Positions 16,849 through 26,173 of a DNA stretch of 64,000 bases are shown here, one piece after another. The stretch is from Clostridium omnivorum (GTDB lineage: Bacteria; Bacillota; Clostridia; Clostridiales; Clostridiaceae): contig NZ_BRXR01000001.1 of NCBI RefSeq assembly GCF_026012015.1, positions 1,724,001 to 1,788,000 of the forward strand, given 5' to 3'. The translations under genes and the position numbers were made by a program. Every line of letters starts with the position of its first letter. Within the stretch, counting starts at the first letter, position 1. Under the pieces are notes generated by a model that saw only the letters and a list, made by a program, of their open reading frames with translations, had not been told where the DNA came from and searched no databases.

Positions 16849-18255
16849 TTGGCTATGTATATTGATGATAATAACACTATTTTTTTTCAACTTATAGATG
16901 CAATTCCTAGTCCAGTATTCTATAAAGATGTTAATAGAGTATATAAGCTATGCAATAATGCCTTTTCTGAATATTTAGGTATAAAAAAAGAGAACATTAT
17001 TAATCATACTGTCTACGACATCAGCCCAAAAGAACTGGCGGATATTTACGACACTGCAGACTTGGAGTTAATTAAAGCAAAAGATAAGCAATACTATGAA
17101 ACTCAAGTTAAATTTAATGATGGCTTATATCATGATGTAAGCTTTTTAAAAGCAGCTATACTGGATTCCAATGGGGCTGTAGAAGGCATAGTAGGAGTAA
17201 TGCTTGATATTACGGAACGTAAAAAATCCGAAAATAAGATTACAAGACTGCTTAAATTAAGGGACTCCATGCTAGATATAAATCATGCCCTTATGCATAT
17301 AGACAATATAGATGAATTACTTGATTTAATATTGGAAAAAGCTCTTATATCTATTGATAACGCCACTACGGGGTGTATTTTTGTACTAGATGAAAAAAAA
17401 CAATTAAGAATTGCTTCACAAAAGGGACTGGAGTCAAAGAAAGCAGAAAACTTCACTATGAATTTTGAAGATTCTTTCAGTATATATGGTACAGAAGCTA
17501 CAAACTACAAAACCATGATAATTAATGATGTCCAAAAGCTGGACAGTGAAAATTATTCCTATCCCTTGGATAATAATCATACCTATAAAATTAATTCCCT
17601 CATTAATTCTCCTATTATTATTGACGAGAAGTTATATGGTTTTTTAAATCTGCATAGTCCAATTAACAACATTTTTAATAATACAGATACAGAACTGCTG
17701 GAATATACCGCTCAGGAAGCTGGAAAAGCCATCAGCAAGTATATGTTATATGAACAGACAATTCATCAAGCAAGGTACGATAAGCTTACCAATTTGTACA
17801 ATGTAAGACACTTTGAGCAGCTATTTAGTGAATTACTAAAAAAATCAGCAAGCTTAAATGAAAACTTTTTATTAGTGATGTTTGACTTAAATGGCTTAAA
17901 GAAAACAAATGACACTTACGGCCATTTAGTTGGTGATGAATTATTAAAGGCATTTTCTTGTAAGCTCAGTGAACTTACTGCTTCATCAGACATTCTTGCA
18001 AGGCTAGGCGGCGATGAATTTATAGCTATTTTTTTCCACACTTCTATTGATAGCCTAACTAGAAAGTTTGAGGATTTATTAAGCAATTTTAGAATTAATC
18101 CAATAATGTTTGAAGAAAATAAACTTACTTGCAGCTTTAGCTATGGCTTTGCCTCCTACCCAGAAGATGGGGTTAGCTATAGTAAGTTATTAACGGTTGC
18201 AGACCAAAATATGTATAAGTATAAAAGAGATTTTTATAAGCACAGTATAGAATAA
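16849..18255 (+). CDS. Diguanylate cyclase with PAS and GAF sensor domains
   Basis: 468 residues: a PAS domain (about 10-125, ending in GVMLDITERKKSENKI), a GAF-like domain (about 140-300), and a GGDEF domain (about 312-465). The catalytic motif is intact as GGDEF at 387-391, so it should make cyclic di-GMP. No transmembrane segment is seen, so it senses a cytoplasmic signal. The start is a TTG at 16849, six bases after AGGAAAGGAG; the in-frame ATG at 16855 is spaced too far. It is divergent from cysS and shares a terminator region with the helicase operon. Confidence 0.92.
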   Translation: MAMYIDDNNTIFFQLIDAIPSPVFYKDVNRVYKLCNNAFSEYLGIKKENIINHTVYDISPKELADIYDTADLELIKAKDKQYYETQVKFNDGLYHDVSFLKAAILDSNGAVEGIVGVMLDITERKKSENKITRLLKLRDSMLDINHALMHIDNIDELLDLILEKALISIDNATTGCIFVLDEKKQLRIASQKGLESKKAENFTMNFEDSFSIYGTEATNYKTMIINDVQKLDSENYSYPLDNNHTYKINSLINSPIIIDEKLYGFLNLHSPINNIFNNTDTELLEYTAQEAGKAISKYMLYEQTIHQARYDKLTNLYNVRHFEQLFSELLKKSASLNENFLLVMFDLNGLKKTNDTYGHLVGDELLKAFSCKLSELTASSDILARLGGDEFIAIFFHTSIDSLTRKFEDLLSNFRINPIMFEENKLTCSFSYGFASYPEDGVSYSKLLTVADQNMYKYKRDFYKHSIE

Positions 18256-18272
18256 AGCTCTATTTTGCTTTT

Positions 18273-18302
18273 AAAAACAACAGGCAAAAGCCTGTTGTTT
18301 TT
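18273..18302. terminator. Bidirectional terminator between the GGDEF gene and dnaB
   Basis: A perfect 13-bp stem AAAAACAACAGGC/GCCTGTTGTTTTT with an AAAA loop, placed between two convergent genes and T-rich on both strands. Confidence 0.9.
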
Positions 18303-18312
18303 AATTCTACCT

Positions 18313-19605
18313 TCAAGCCACCACTCTCTGATACTTCCCCTGCCATCTAGCTTTAATAGTTCCAGTCTCACCGTTCCTGTGCTTAGCTATAATAAATTCT
18401 ATAAGTCCAGCGTCCTCACTGTCCCCGTTATAATATTCATCTCTATAGAGAAACATCACCATATCCGCATCCTGCTCAATAGAACCAGAATCCCTTAAGT
18501 CTGAAAGGTGCGGTCTATGATTATTCCTTGCCTCTGGTGCTCTTGAAAGCTGAGAAAGTGCTACTACTGTGATATCCAGCTCCTTAGCCAACAGTTTAAG
18601 TCCCCTTGAAATCTTGCTCACATTTTCATTTCTGCTCTCAATATCGCTGCCATTTTCTATTAGCTGAAGGTAGTCCACAAAAACAACATCCAAGCCATTT
18701 TTCAGCTTCAGCCTTTTGCATTCCGAGCGTATATCCCTTAGTGAATAAACATCATCATAAATATTCAGTCCAGAACTCTGCAGGCTGTTGGTTTTATATA
18801 CTACCTCTCCCCATTCTTCATCAAGAAGCTCCCCCTTTTTTAACCTATCCATAGGTACAGCTGCCTTATTGGCAATTATCCTTTCAAAGGTAGACAGTTG
18901 ATTCATCTCCAGCTGAAAAACTGCTACCTTAAGGTCATTATCTAGTGTCATGTTAGCAGCCATATTCAGTGCCACAGCTGATTTTCCCATGGAGGGCCTT
19001 GCTGCAAGGATAATCAAGTCCTGCTTTTGAAAGCCCCCTGAAAATTTATCTATTAGCTTTAACCCTGTAGCATATCCCCCTGTTACTCCCTGATTTTTGC
19101 ATCTCTGCTCTAAGAGCATAAGGTACTTTTCTGCCGTTTCTTCTAGTTTTCCGTCCCTCTTAGTCTCATAGGCTTCTATGCTTTTAAATTGATTTTCAAG
19201 TCTTTCAATAAGCTCATCATTTTTAGTGTCAGTGTTTTTCACATCTAGAAGGCATTGATTTAGGGCAGAATAGAGCATTCTCCTTCTAGCTTTATACTTA
19301 ACAATACTGCAATGGACTAATACATTGCTGGCACTGATGCTGCTGCTTACAAGCTGTGATATGTAAGTTATACCGCCAACTTCGGAAACACTTTCCCCTA
19401 GTTCATGAACAATTGTGGTAGTGTCTATTGGTGTACCCGCTATGTAGAGTCTGCACATGGCACTATATATAATTCCGTGAGCCGTATTATAAAAGTCCTC
19501 AGGCTTTAAAATATCTATAATATCCTTCATAACCACATTATCAATAAATATTGCACCCAATACTTCCATCTCTGCATCAGTATTTACAAACTTACTCTTC
19601 TCCAT
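18313..19605 (-). CDS. dnaB: Replicative DNA helicase (DnaB family)
   Basis: 430 residues. It should unwind DNA as a hexameric ATPase. The N-terminal primase-interaction domain (DAEMEVLGAIFIDN at about 10-23) and RecA-like core are complete: Walker A ARPSMGKSA at about 202-210, Walker B VVFVDYLQLIE, and the H4 region SQLSRAPEARNNHRPHLSDL. It overlaps the upstream DnaD-like gene by 14 nt. Being next to a DnaD-like loader and an unknown gene, rather than rplI as expected for the chromosomal dnaB/C, it may be a second copy or a phage-derived module. Confidence 0.92.
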   Translation of the reverse strand: MEKSKFVNTDAEMEVLGAIFIDNVVMKDIIDILKPEDFYNTAHGIIYSAMCRLYIAGTPIDTTTIVHELGESVSEVGGITYISQLVSSSISASNVLVHCSIVKYKARRRMLYSALNQCLLDVKNTDTKNDELIERLENQFKSIEAYETKRDGKLEETAEKYLMLLEQRCKNQGVTGGYATGLKLIDKFSGGFQKQDLIILAARPSMGKSAVALNMAANMTLDNDLKVAVFQLEMNQLSTFERIIANKAAVPMDRLKKGELLDEEWGEVVYKTNSLQSSGLNIYDDVYSLRDIRSECKRLKLKNGLDVVFVDYLQLIENGSDIESRNENVSKISRGLKLLAKELDITVVALSQLSRAPEARNNHRPHLSDLRDSGSIEQDADMVMFLYRDEYYNGDSEDAGLIEFIIAKHRNGETGTIKARWQGKYQRVVA

Positions 19606-20413
19606 TTGCTCCTACCTCCGCCACTACCTTATAAGCGCCAGCATTGTTATACCCCTCATTTACCTTTGGCTTTTTACCGCTCTTTTCCTGCCAGCTTTTC
19701 ATAAATAACTTTACATCCTCCACCCCTTTCAAGCCCTCACTATGCCAATTTATAAGAATTCCACTTATATATTTTATGTTTCTTGCATTATTACGCACAG
19801 CTTCATCAATTGCCATAATTACAATATCTTCATTAAGCTTGCCGCACCAATCCTTTAAATCCTCCAGCTCTATGGGTGTTATTAAATGAATATTGGTACT
19901 AAAATGCTTAACTACATCTGCCATGGTAGCTTTTTTATCTGCTGCACCCTCTTTTCCTGCTGGTTCTATGTCTTTCTTTGCCTCTATTGGCTCTCCCACC
20001 TCTATTCCATTAAAGATAATCTCAAGAGGATATCTTTTTAGCTTGCACAGCTCATAAAATCTTTTAATAAACTCCTTATTTTTTACCTCCTCCAGCTCCC
20101 TATTTACACATATAAGGGTGTTTCTGCTGGTGTTTAGATTATACTTGTACCAATTTAATATCATAATCTCTTCATTTTCAGTATCATATAAGATCTTTCC
20201 ATACTGAACAAACTTGTTTATAAGCTCCCTAATTCCCTCTTCACTGCAGCCTAATTCAATAGCAGAAAAGGTTATAGAAAAATTATAAATACCGCATTGA
20301 TTTGTCCTAGAATTAGTCAATATGTAGCTGTAAAAGCTCTTTTCTATAAGTGGCAGCTTAACTATAAAATTATCTTGCCAAAAGCTAGTTTGAATACTTC
20401 TATACCTCGCCAT
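19592..20413 (-). CDS. DnaD-like replication initiation/helicase-loader protein
   Basis: 273 residues. The N terminus (YRSIQTSFWQDNFIVKLPLIEKSF) is the phage/plasmid-type DnaD winged-helix domain (about 1-110). After a charged linker (about 130-155) a C-terminal DnaB_2/DnaD segment contains ISGILINWHSEGLKGVEDV, matching the YxxxILxxW signature. Such proteins bind DNA and help load the helicase. It directly precedes dnaB and overlaps it, consistent with joint function. Confidence 0.85.
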   Translation of the reverse strand: MARYRSIQTSFWQDNFIVKLPLIEKSFYSYILTNSRTNQCGIYNFSITFSAIELGCSEEGIRELINKFVQYGKILYDTENEEIMILNWYKYNLNTSRNTLICVNRELEEVKNKEFIKRFYELCKLKRYPLEIIFNGIEVGEPIEAKKDIEPAGKEGAADKKATMADVVKHFSTNIHLITPIELEDLKDWCGKLNEDIVIMAIDEAVRNNARNIKYISGILINWHSEGLKGVEDVKLFMKSWQEKSGKKPKVNEGYNNAGAYKVVAEVGANGEE

Positions 20414-20414
20414 A

Positions 20415-20909
20415 CTATCTCCCCTGCCCTTCTATTTTTCTATTATCAGAAAGCAACTTGTCTATAACTACACCCTCTGACTGAAGTTTATGTATGTCTA
20501 TAATAGCTGACCTGTACATGGACCTTTCTCTTAAATTCTCCTCATGATAAAACATAACCGGATAACTGCTATCTATACAATAAGCCTTAGTTCTTAGCTC
20601 CTTTCTGAAGCTGTCAGCCTCAAGCCAGCTCGGACTTATATAATCCTCATAGCTCTCAAAATGCTCTTGAAGTTCCTTCATGTCTTTAGCTAAGTTCATA
20701 TTCTCAAGCATATGAGCCACTGCAGCAGATGAATAATACTCAATAAGCCTGGTCATAAACTTTCTATAGTTTAGTCTCAAAACATAGCTGCCCCTTTGAT
20801 CAATATATGTATCATAGTGAACCTTCCAAAGAATCCTTTCCCTATCAGCAAGCTTATTTAAAACATTAAAATAATTCTCAAAGCTCCTCTTATCCATACT
20901 TCTTCCCAC
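20415..20909 (-). CDS. Protein of unknown function, first gene of the dnaD-dnaB operon
   Basis: 164 residues, largely helical and charged, rich in aromatic residues (EDYISPSWLEADSF). I recognise no family. It ends one base before the DnaD-like start, so translation is probably coupled. An in-frame ATG (MDKRSFENY) four codons later is a second possible start. Its place before a helicase loader and a helicase suggests a role in replication initiation; the sequence itself does not show one. Confidence 0.7.
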   Translation of the reverse strand: MGRSMDKRSFENYFNVLNKLADRERILWKVHYDTYIDQRGSYVLRLNYRKFMTRLIEYYSSAAVAHMLENMNLAKDMKELQEHFESYEDYISPSWLEADSFRKELRTKAYCIDSSYPVMFYHEENLRERSMYRSAIIDIHKLQSEGVVIDKLLSDNRKIEGQGR

Positions 20910-20982
20910 TCCCCCTGAAATACAAATTGCTATTACAATCTGTAAATATGCAAAATGTAAAAAAGTTACCCTTAGAGAAAAA

Positions 20983-21034
20983 ACTTTTTTTATAGTTGTT
21001 TTTCTTTTTGTTTTTCTTTTTCTTTTTTATAGTT
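20983..21034 (+). other. T-rich tract upstream of the HAD gene
   Basis: About 50 bases are almost pure T with scattered C and G on the + strand (runs such as CTTTTTGTTTTTC). It lies between the minus-strand replication operon and the + strand HAD gene. The 66-codon frame through it (mostly Phe) has no protein-like composition. It could be a flexible or bent upstream element or slippage-prone sequence. Confidence 0.5.
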
Positions 21035-21158
21035 GAAGGACCTTACAAGGGGCTTCATTTATTAGTAATATGGTATATAATGGTAGGTAAGCAGTTTCGT
21101 ATTTTACTACTTCTTCTGGAGGACATATATGTCTATTTTAAAAAAAAGAGGTTAAGTA

Positions 21159-21791
21159 ATGGAAAATATAAAATGTATTTTTTTCGATATAGGTGATACA
21201 TTGGTTAATGAGGATGCTGTATGGGAGCAAAGATGCATAGAGCAAGCAGAAATGGAAGATGCAAAGAAGCTTGGTCTCTCTGCTAAGCAAATATATGAAG
21301 AAATTATTAATGCATCTTTAGCATACAAGCCTCAATACAGGACAGTTGTAAAGAAGTTTGGTTTTTCAAAATCTGCCCCCTACCGCCATGAGCTTGAAAA
21401 ACTATACAATGATGTTGATCTAGTTTTACAAGCATTATCACAAAAATATAAGCTTGGCATCATTGCTAATCAAACGGATGGACTTGTAGACAGGTTAAAT
21501 TCCCTTGGGATTTTAAAGTATTTTTCATTTATCATTTCGTCCTGGGATTATCAGATTATGAAGCCCGATATGAAACTCTTTCAAATAGCTGTTGAAAAGT
21601 CAGGCTGCAAGGTCTCTGAAACAGTTATGGTTGGAGATCGTTTAGACAATGATATCTTTCCTGCAAAATCCATTGGCATGAAAACAATATGGGTTAAGCA
21701 AGGCTTTGGTGGAATGCAAAGACCCAAAACAGAGTACTATGTTCCAGATAGAGAAATTACAAGCTTAAGCGAATTGTTGTATATATTGTAA
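21159..21791 (+). CDS. HAD-superfamily hydrolase with altered motif I
   Basis: 210 residues. The fold is clear: CIFFDIGDTLV at about 6-16, LGIIANQTDG near 107, KPDMKLFQIAVEKSG with the motif III Lys near 140, and VMVGDRLDNDIFPAKSIGM for motif IV. Motif I reads D-I-G-D-T rather than D-x-D-G-T, so the +2 Asp (general acid) is replaced by Gly. This occurs in some HAD-IA proteins. An unusual mechanism or weak phosphatase activity is possible. Confidence 0.85.
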   Translation: MENIKCIFFDIGDTLVNEDAVWEQRCIEQAEMEDAKKLGLSAKQIYEEIINASLAYKPQYRTVVKKFGFSKSAPYRHELEKLYNDVDLVLQALSQKYKLGIIANQTDGLVDRLNSLGILKYFSFIISSWDYQIMKPDMKLFQIAVEKSGCKVSETVMVGDRLDNDIFPAKSIGMKTIWVKQGFGGMQRPKTEYYVPDREITSLSELLYIL

Positions 21792-21833
21792 ATCTAAATT
21801 TAAAGGATATTTGTAGAATGGAGTAAACAAAGG

Positions 21834-22442
21834 ATGAAGTATTTATTACAAGGACTATTATTTGGACTTGCCTATGTAGCACCTATAGGAGCGCAAAATT
21901 TATACGTAATTAATACAGCAACAAGTCAAAGCAAATTAAGAACGTATCAAGTCGCGCTTATAACTGTTTTCTTTGACATTTCACTTGCTATTTCATGTTT
22001 TTTTGGAATAGGCTTGTTGATTGATAAGTGTCTTTTACTAAAAGAAATAATACTTTTACTTGGGAGCGTAATTGTAACTTACATAGGTATTGGGTTAATA
22101 CGTTCAACTTCAAAAGTATCAGACAGCAAAAATGGAGATGATTCTTTAATTAAAATTATTGCTTCATGTTTTGCAGTAACCTGGCTTAATCCTCAAGCAA
22201 TAATTGATGGTTCTTTATTATTAGGAGGATTTAAGGCTTCACTACCTTCAGAAATGTCAAAGTATTTTATATTAGGAGTTTGTATTGCTTCATTTGTTTG
22301 GTTTAATTCACTAGCAATTCTAGTATCAAAGTTCCGCAGCAAATTTAATAAGCTGATAAAATGGATTAACGTAATTTGTGGAGTAATATTAATATTTTAT
22401 GGTGTTAAATTAGGATATTCATTTATTCAACTAATTAAATAA
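21834..22442 (+). CDS. LysE/ArgO-type amino-acid exporter
   Basis: 202 residues with about six membrane segments. The N terminus LFGLAYVAPIGAQNLYVIN and the central FAVTWLNPQAIIDGSLLLGG are signatures of LysE/ArgO translocators, which export basic amino acids at the cytoplasmic membrane. No LysG-type regulator adjoins it. The ATG lies about ten bases after TGGAG. Confidence 0.9.
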   Translation: MKYLLQGLLFGLAYVAPIGAQNLYVINTATSQSKLRTYQVALITVFFDISLAISCFFGIGLLIDKCLLLKEIILLLGSVIVTYIGIGLIRSTSKVSDSKNGDDSLIKIIASCFAVTWLNPQAIIDGSLLLGGFKASLPSEMSKYFILGVCIASFVWFNSLAILVSKFRSKFNKLIKWINVICGVILIFYGVKLGYSFIQLIK

Positions 22443-22537
22443 TATTAGAGTATTACTATATAATGCTCATTAATAGTAATTTGTTATTTAGTTAAGAACT
22501 AAGAGGTAAAAATTAAGGGTTAAGGAGGTACAAGCAT

Positions 22538-23443
22538 ATGGGGATGTATATATTATTAATTTTCATTGCACTTGGAATTATTATAGCAATACAATATGCT
22601 ATTGATATTCATGCTGCATATAAAAGACTGAATCATTATACTGTCAAAGCTATTAATACTGAGTATGGTAAATTAAGTTATATGGATGAGGGTTCAGGAG
22701 AAGCAATACTCATATCTCATGGTATCTTTGGAGGATATGACCAGGGGTTAGTATCATTAGATGGGCTTGTAGGCAATGGCTATCGGAAGATAGCACCATC
22801 ACGTTTTGGTTACCCTAGTTCTGATTTGCCATCCGAACCAACACCAAAAAATCAAGCAAAAGCATTTTTAAACTTGCTTGATAATCTTGGAATTCAAAAG
22901 GCATATGTTCTTACTACATCCGCTGGAGGAGCAGCAGGAATTTCATTTGCAATTGAGTATCCTGACCGGGTAAAAGGACTAATTCTTCTTTCATCTGGAA
23001 TGCCTGCCGGGAAAAAGACACGGGAAGAAATAAAAGGGCTGCAGGGACCACCTGCACCAATAGTTAATAATTTCCCAATGTGGCTTTCTACAAAGTATTT
23101 CGGTTTTATCTTCAAATCCATGTTTAACTCTGACATTAACAATGCTGTATATAGTACTATGCTTCCAGTAAAACCTCGTAAAGAAGGAATAATGGCAGAT
23201 GAAGCAATAACAAATTTAGACATGGATATTAATTTTGATGACTATAAAGTTGAAAAAATTACAGCCCCTATTTTAGTTGTTCATGCAAAGGATGACCCCA
23301 TGGCAAAATATGAGAGTGCTAAAAAATTCATTGCACGTACAAATGCCAAAACAGCCATCTTTGAAACTGGAGGGCACCTAATAACAGGCCATGGAGAGGC
23401 GGTTTCTATAGCAATAAAAAAATTTATTGATGAAACAAAATAA
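22538..23443 (+). CDS. Membrane-anchored alpha/beta hydrolase
   Basis: 301 residues. A hydrophobic N-terminal segment (about 4-24) anchors the enzyme. The oxyanion strand is ILISHGIFGG (about 57-66), the nucleophile elbow is TTSAGG with Ser128 (first Gly of GxSxG replaced by Thr), the acid is in HAKDDPMA, and the His is in GGHLITGH. A perfect AAGGAGGT precedes the start. Probably an esterase, lipase or peroxidase-like hydrolase; substrate unknown. Confidence 0.85.
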   Translation: MGMYILLIFIALGIIIAIQYAIDIHAAYKRLNHYTVKAINTEYGKLSYMDEGSGEAILISHGIFGGYDQGLVSLDGLVGNGYRKIAPSRFGYPSSDLPSEPTPKNQAKAFLNLLDNLGIQKAYVLTTSAGGAAGISFAIEYPDRVKGLILLSSGMPAGKKTREEIKGLQGPPAPIVNNFPMWLSTKYFGFIFKSMFNSDINNAVYSTMLPVKPRKEGIMADEAITNLDMDINFDDYKVEKITAPILVVHAKDDPMAKYESAKKFIARTNAKTAIFETGGHLITGHGEAVSIAIKKFIDETK

Positions 23444-23527
23444 TGCAGATGCATTGACATGTGGGGAATTAATTCACAACATTCTTTTTTGCTCAAATAA
23501 CCAGTACATATCAAAGGAGTGATCTAT

Positions 23528-23704
23528 ATGGAAATTAACATTCTTACTGTTATTGCTACTCTCATTAATTTTGCCTTAATAGTTGCTATTATACTAGTAA
23601 TATACAAAGCAATAATAGGTATTAAAAATTATATAAATAAAAGTAAAGAGCTAGATAAAAAGGTGGATATTATTTTAAACAAATTAAACGGAAAAGATAA
23701 CTGA
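23528..23704 (+). CDS. Small membrane protein with coiled-coil tail
   Basis: 58 residues: one membrane segment (about 5-30, VIATLINFALIVAIILVIYK) and a charged helical tail (INKSKELDKKVDIILNKL). A GTG at 23519 is in frame, but AAAGGAGT (23513-23520) belongs to the ATG at 23528. It resembles many small clostridial and phage one-span proteins, with no assignable function. Confidence 0.75.
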   Translation: MEINILTVIATLINFALIVAIILVIYKAIIGIKNYINKSKELDKKVDIILNKLNGKDN

Positions 23705-23727
23705 TAAAGAAAGGGAGGCTAAAGCCT

Positions 23728-24909
23728 ATGGAATATGAAATTATACATTTACCAAAGGAAACGTGGAAGGGAACCATAATTCCAATAAGGTATAAAACAA
23801 AAAAGTATTATGATGTTATAGTAAATAAAAATGATAACGGCTTTGCTATTGAAATAGAAAAGAAAGACTTTACAGAGCCTGTAACTCATACACCAGAAGA
23901 ATATGATTTCCCAGATAAGTTATATGAAGACCACTGGGAGAATGCCTATGCTTGGGGAGTATTAGATAAAGGCGAATTAGTTGCTGCAATTGAAACTGAT
24001 CCAGAATTATGGTCTAACCGTCTAAGAGTTACAGAGCTATGGGTAGCAGAAAAATATCAAAAGCAAGGAATAGGCCATACGTTAATTGAAATGGCAAAAG
24101 AACAAGCAAGAAGAGAACGTCGTCGAGCTATTATACTAGAAACTCAATCCTGTAATGTTAATGCAATTGACTTTTATCAGCATGAAGGCTTCACCTTCAT
24201 TGGTATGGATACCTGTTGCTACAAAAACAATGACTTACAAAGAAAAGAAGTAAGGTTAGAACTGGGATGGTTTCCAGAAAAAAAGAGAAGAATTAGTGCT
24301 GAGGAAATAGAAATTAGAATGGAAACAAAGGACGATTGGTACAATGTAGAGTTAATGGCACAGCGTGCATTTTGGAATAAACATCATCTTGGCTGTGACG
24401 AGCATTACCTTGTGCATAAATTACGTGAAGATAAAGACTACCTTCCAGAGCTAAGCAGAATTGCAGTTAAGGATGGTAAGGTAATAGGTTGTATAATGTA
24501 TTCAAAGTCACGAATTGTTGATGGTGCAGATACTCATGAAATTATAACCTTTGGACCTCTTTGTGTAGAACCTAAATGGCAAGGCTGTGGAGTTGGCGAG
24601 CTGCTACTCCGTGAAACCATGAATTTAGCTACAAATAAAGGTTATAAAGGCATTGTAATCTTTGGAGAACCAGATTATTATCCTCGAATAGGCTTTAAAA
24701 CCTGTGACAACTTTAATATTACAACTGCTGATGGCAGAAACTTTGATGCCTTTATGGGAATTGAATTAACTCAAGATGGCATGAAAGGCATAAAAGGAAA
24801 ATTCTATGAATCAGAAGCTTTTGAAAATCTTCCAGAAGAAGAAGTAGAGGAATATAATAAAAAATTCCCTAAGCTTCAAAAATTAAGATTTCCAGGGCAA
24901 TGGGATTAA
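23728..24909 (+). CDS. Tandem two-domain GNAT N-acetyltransferase
   Basis: 393 residues with two complete GNAT domains. Domain 1 (about 55-180) has ELWVAEKYQKQGIGHTLIEM as motif A and NVNAIDFYQHEGF as motif B, close to streptothricin-acetyltransferase-like proteins. Domain 2 (about 198-330) has CVEPKWQGCGVGELLLRE and YYPRIGFK, resembling YhbS-like proteins. The start codon is preceded by GGAGGCTAAAGCCTATG, where GGCTAAAGCC can form a small hairpin between ribosome binding site and ATG. Substrates unknown. Confidence 0.88.
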   Translation: MEYEIIHLPKETWKGTIIPIRYKTKKYYDVIVNKNDNGFAIEIEKKDFTEPVTHTPEEYDFPDKLYEDHWENAYAWGVLDKGELVAAIETDPELWSNRLRVTELWVAEKYQKQGIGHTLIEMAKEQARRERRRAIILETQSCNVNAIDFYQHEGFTFIGMDTCCYKNNDLQRKEVRLELGWFPEKKRRISAEEIEIRMETKDDWYNVELMAQRAFWNKHHLGCDEHYLVHKLREDKDYLPELSRIAVKDGKVIGCIMYSKSRIVDGADTHEIITFGPLCVEPKWQGCGVGELLLRETMNLATNKGYKGIVIFGEPDYYPRIGFKTCDNFNITTADGRNFDAFMGIELTQDGMKGIKGKFYESEAFENLPEEEVEEYNKKFPKLQKLRFPGQWD

Positions 24910-24972
24910 TTCACACTTTTCTTATCTTGCGTCTTAACTGTAAAAAAGTACGAACTATAGGAGGTTCTTATT

Positions 24973-25215
24973 ATGAATAAAGTTAAAAGTATTATTGACG
25001 AATGGGACCCCGCAAATTTGTTATGTATTTATTGCCCTGATAATGAATATGATGATGAAATACATGAGATTATCAACGCTCTACCTAATATACAGGATGT
25101 TGAAGAATTAGCAATTGTTATACAAAATGTATTTACTGAATTCTTTGGTGAGCAAAGACCTAAGTGGGATTATACCCAATGTCTTATTATTGCCAAGAAG
25201 ATATTTAGTTCGTAA
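24973..25215 (+). CDS. DUF1871 family protein (YugE-like)
   Basis: 80 residues. IIDEWDPANLLCIYCPDNEY at the N terminus is the DUF1871 signature and the length matches this family. All-helical, cytoplasmic, function not established. It is preceded by a repeat (24906-24960) ending in ATAGGAGG, its ribosome binding site, and followed by a copy of the second repeat family at 25218. Confidence 0.8.
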   Translation: MNKVKSIIDEWDPANLLCIYCPDNEYDDEIHEIINALPNIQDVEELAIVIQNVFTEFFGEQRPKWDYTQCLIIAKKIFSS

Positions 25216-25294
25216 AGTTCTATTAAAACGTCGTATTGGTAAAAAAAGACGAAGTAAATAATATATATTTAATAATATAATGGAGATATGTGAA

Positions 25295-26086
25295 ATGAAA
25301 ATATTGATAATCAATGGTAGTCCACATAAAGGAAATACATGGCTTTTAACGGAGGAAGTAAAAGAGCAAATAGCAGTTATAGATAATACAGTAAAATTTG
25401 AGGAGATACATTTAAGTGAACTAAATATTCCATTTTGTATAGGCTGTAGCATGTGTTTTAGAGAGGGGCTTATTTTTTGTCCTCATAATCAGTATATCCA
25501 GCCTATTATGGATAAAATTGAAGGTTGTGATGGGGTAATTTTTTCTGTTTCCTGTTTTCAAGGTGCTGTTACTGCCATTACTAAAAATTTTACCGACCAT
25601 TTAGCATTTTTACTTCATCGCCCCAGATACTTTTATAAAAAGGCTTTGATTATTTCAACTACAGGCGGTGTTTCTGCAAATAGTGTTACACAATCTCTAG
25701 CTAATACCTTACCAGGCTGGGGATTTAATAAATGCTATCAATTGCCTATTGTTGCATTGAGTTGGAATGCCTATAAACCAACTGAAAAGCATAAAAAAAA
25801 GGCATTTAAAATATCTAAGGCGTTTTATATGGATTTAAAATCAAAAAAACTTCATTCTCCGAAAATTGGAGTTTTAATTCCTTTCAACTTATTCCAAGCC
25901 ATGTGTAAGGAATATACACCTGGATCAGAATACTCAACACAAGACGGAGTTTTTTGGAAAAAGTATGTTGGTATGAGATATGCTCCAGGAATTCCATTAC
26001 CGATATACAAAATGGCGATTGGGAGGATTATCTTTCAAATAGGGAAATATCTTTCACCAAAGATGATTGTAACATACAAAAAATGA
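25295..26086 (+). CDS. Flavodoxin-fold NAD(P)H-dependent oxidoreductase
   Basis: About 263 residues. ILIINGSPHKGNTWLLTEEV at the N terminus is the FMN phosphate-binding loop of NADPH-dependent FMN reductases. FCIGCSMCFREGLIFCPH adds a cysteine cluster found in the iron-sulfur/thiol subgroup, and STTGGVSANSV is the second flavin loop. TGGAGAT favours the ATG at 25295 over an in-frame ATG at 25280. It likely reduces quinones, nitro or flavin compounds. The next gene is a nitroreductase. Confidence 0.85.
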   Translation: MKILIINGSPHKGNTWLLTEEVKEQIAVIDNTVKFEEIHLSELNIPFCIGCSMCFREGLIFCPHNQYIQPIMDKIEGCDGVIFSVSCFQGAVTAITKNFTDHLAFLLHRPRYFYKKALIISTTGGVSANSVTQSLANTLPGWGFNKCYQLPIVALSWNAYKPTEKHKKKAFKISKAFYMDLKSKKLHSPKIGVLIPFNLFQAMCKEYTPGSEYSTQDGVFWKKYVGMRYAPGIPLPIYKMAIGRIIFQIGKYLSPKMIVTYKK

Positions 26087-26173
26087 ATATAACCTTATAA
26101 TTACATGTTTCGTAATTTTCTTTTAAGGAAAATTTATAGCTATAAAATATTTTGTGATATGGAGAACAAAAAT

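Noticed and set aside
20996-21196. 66-codon frame beginning with many Phe codons
   Set aside because: It is the translation of a T-rich tract, with no ribosome binding site and no protein-like composition.
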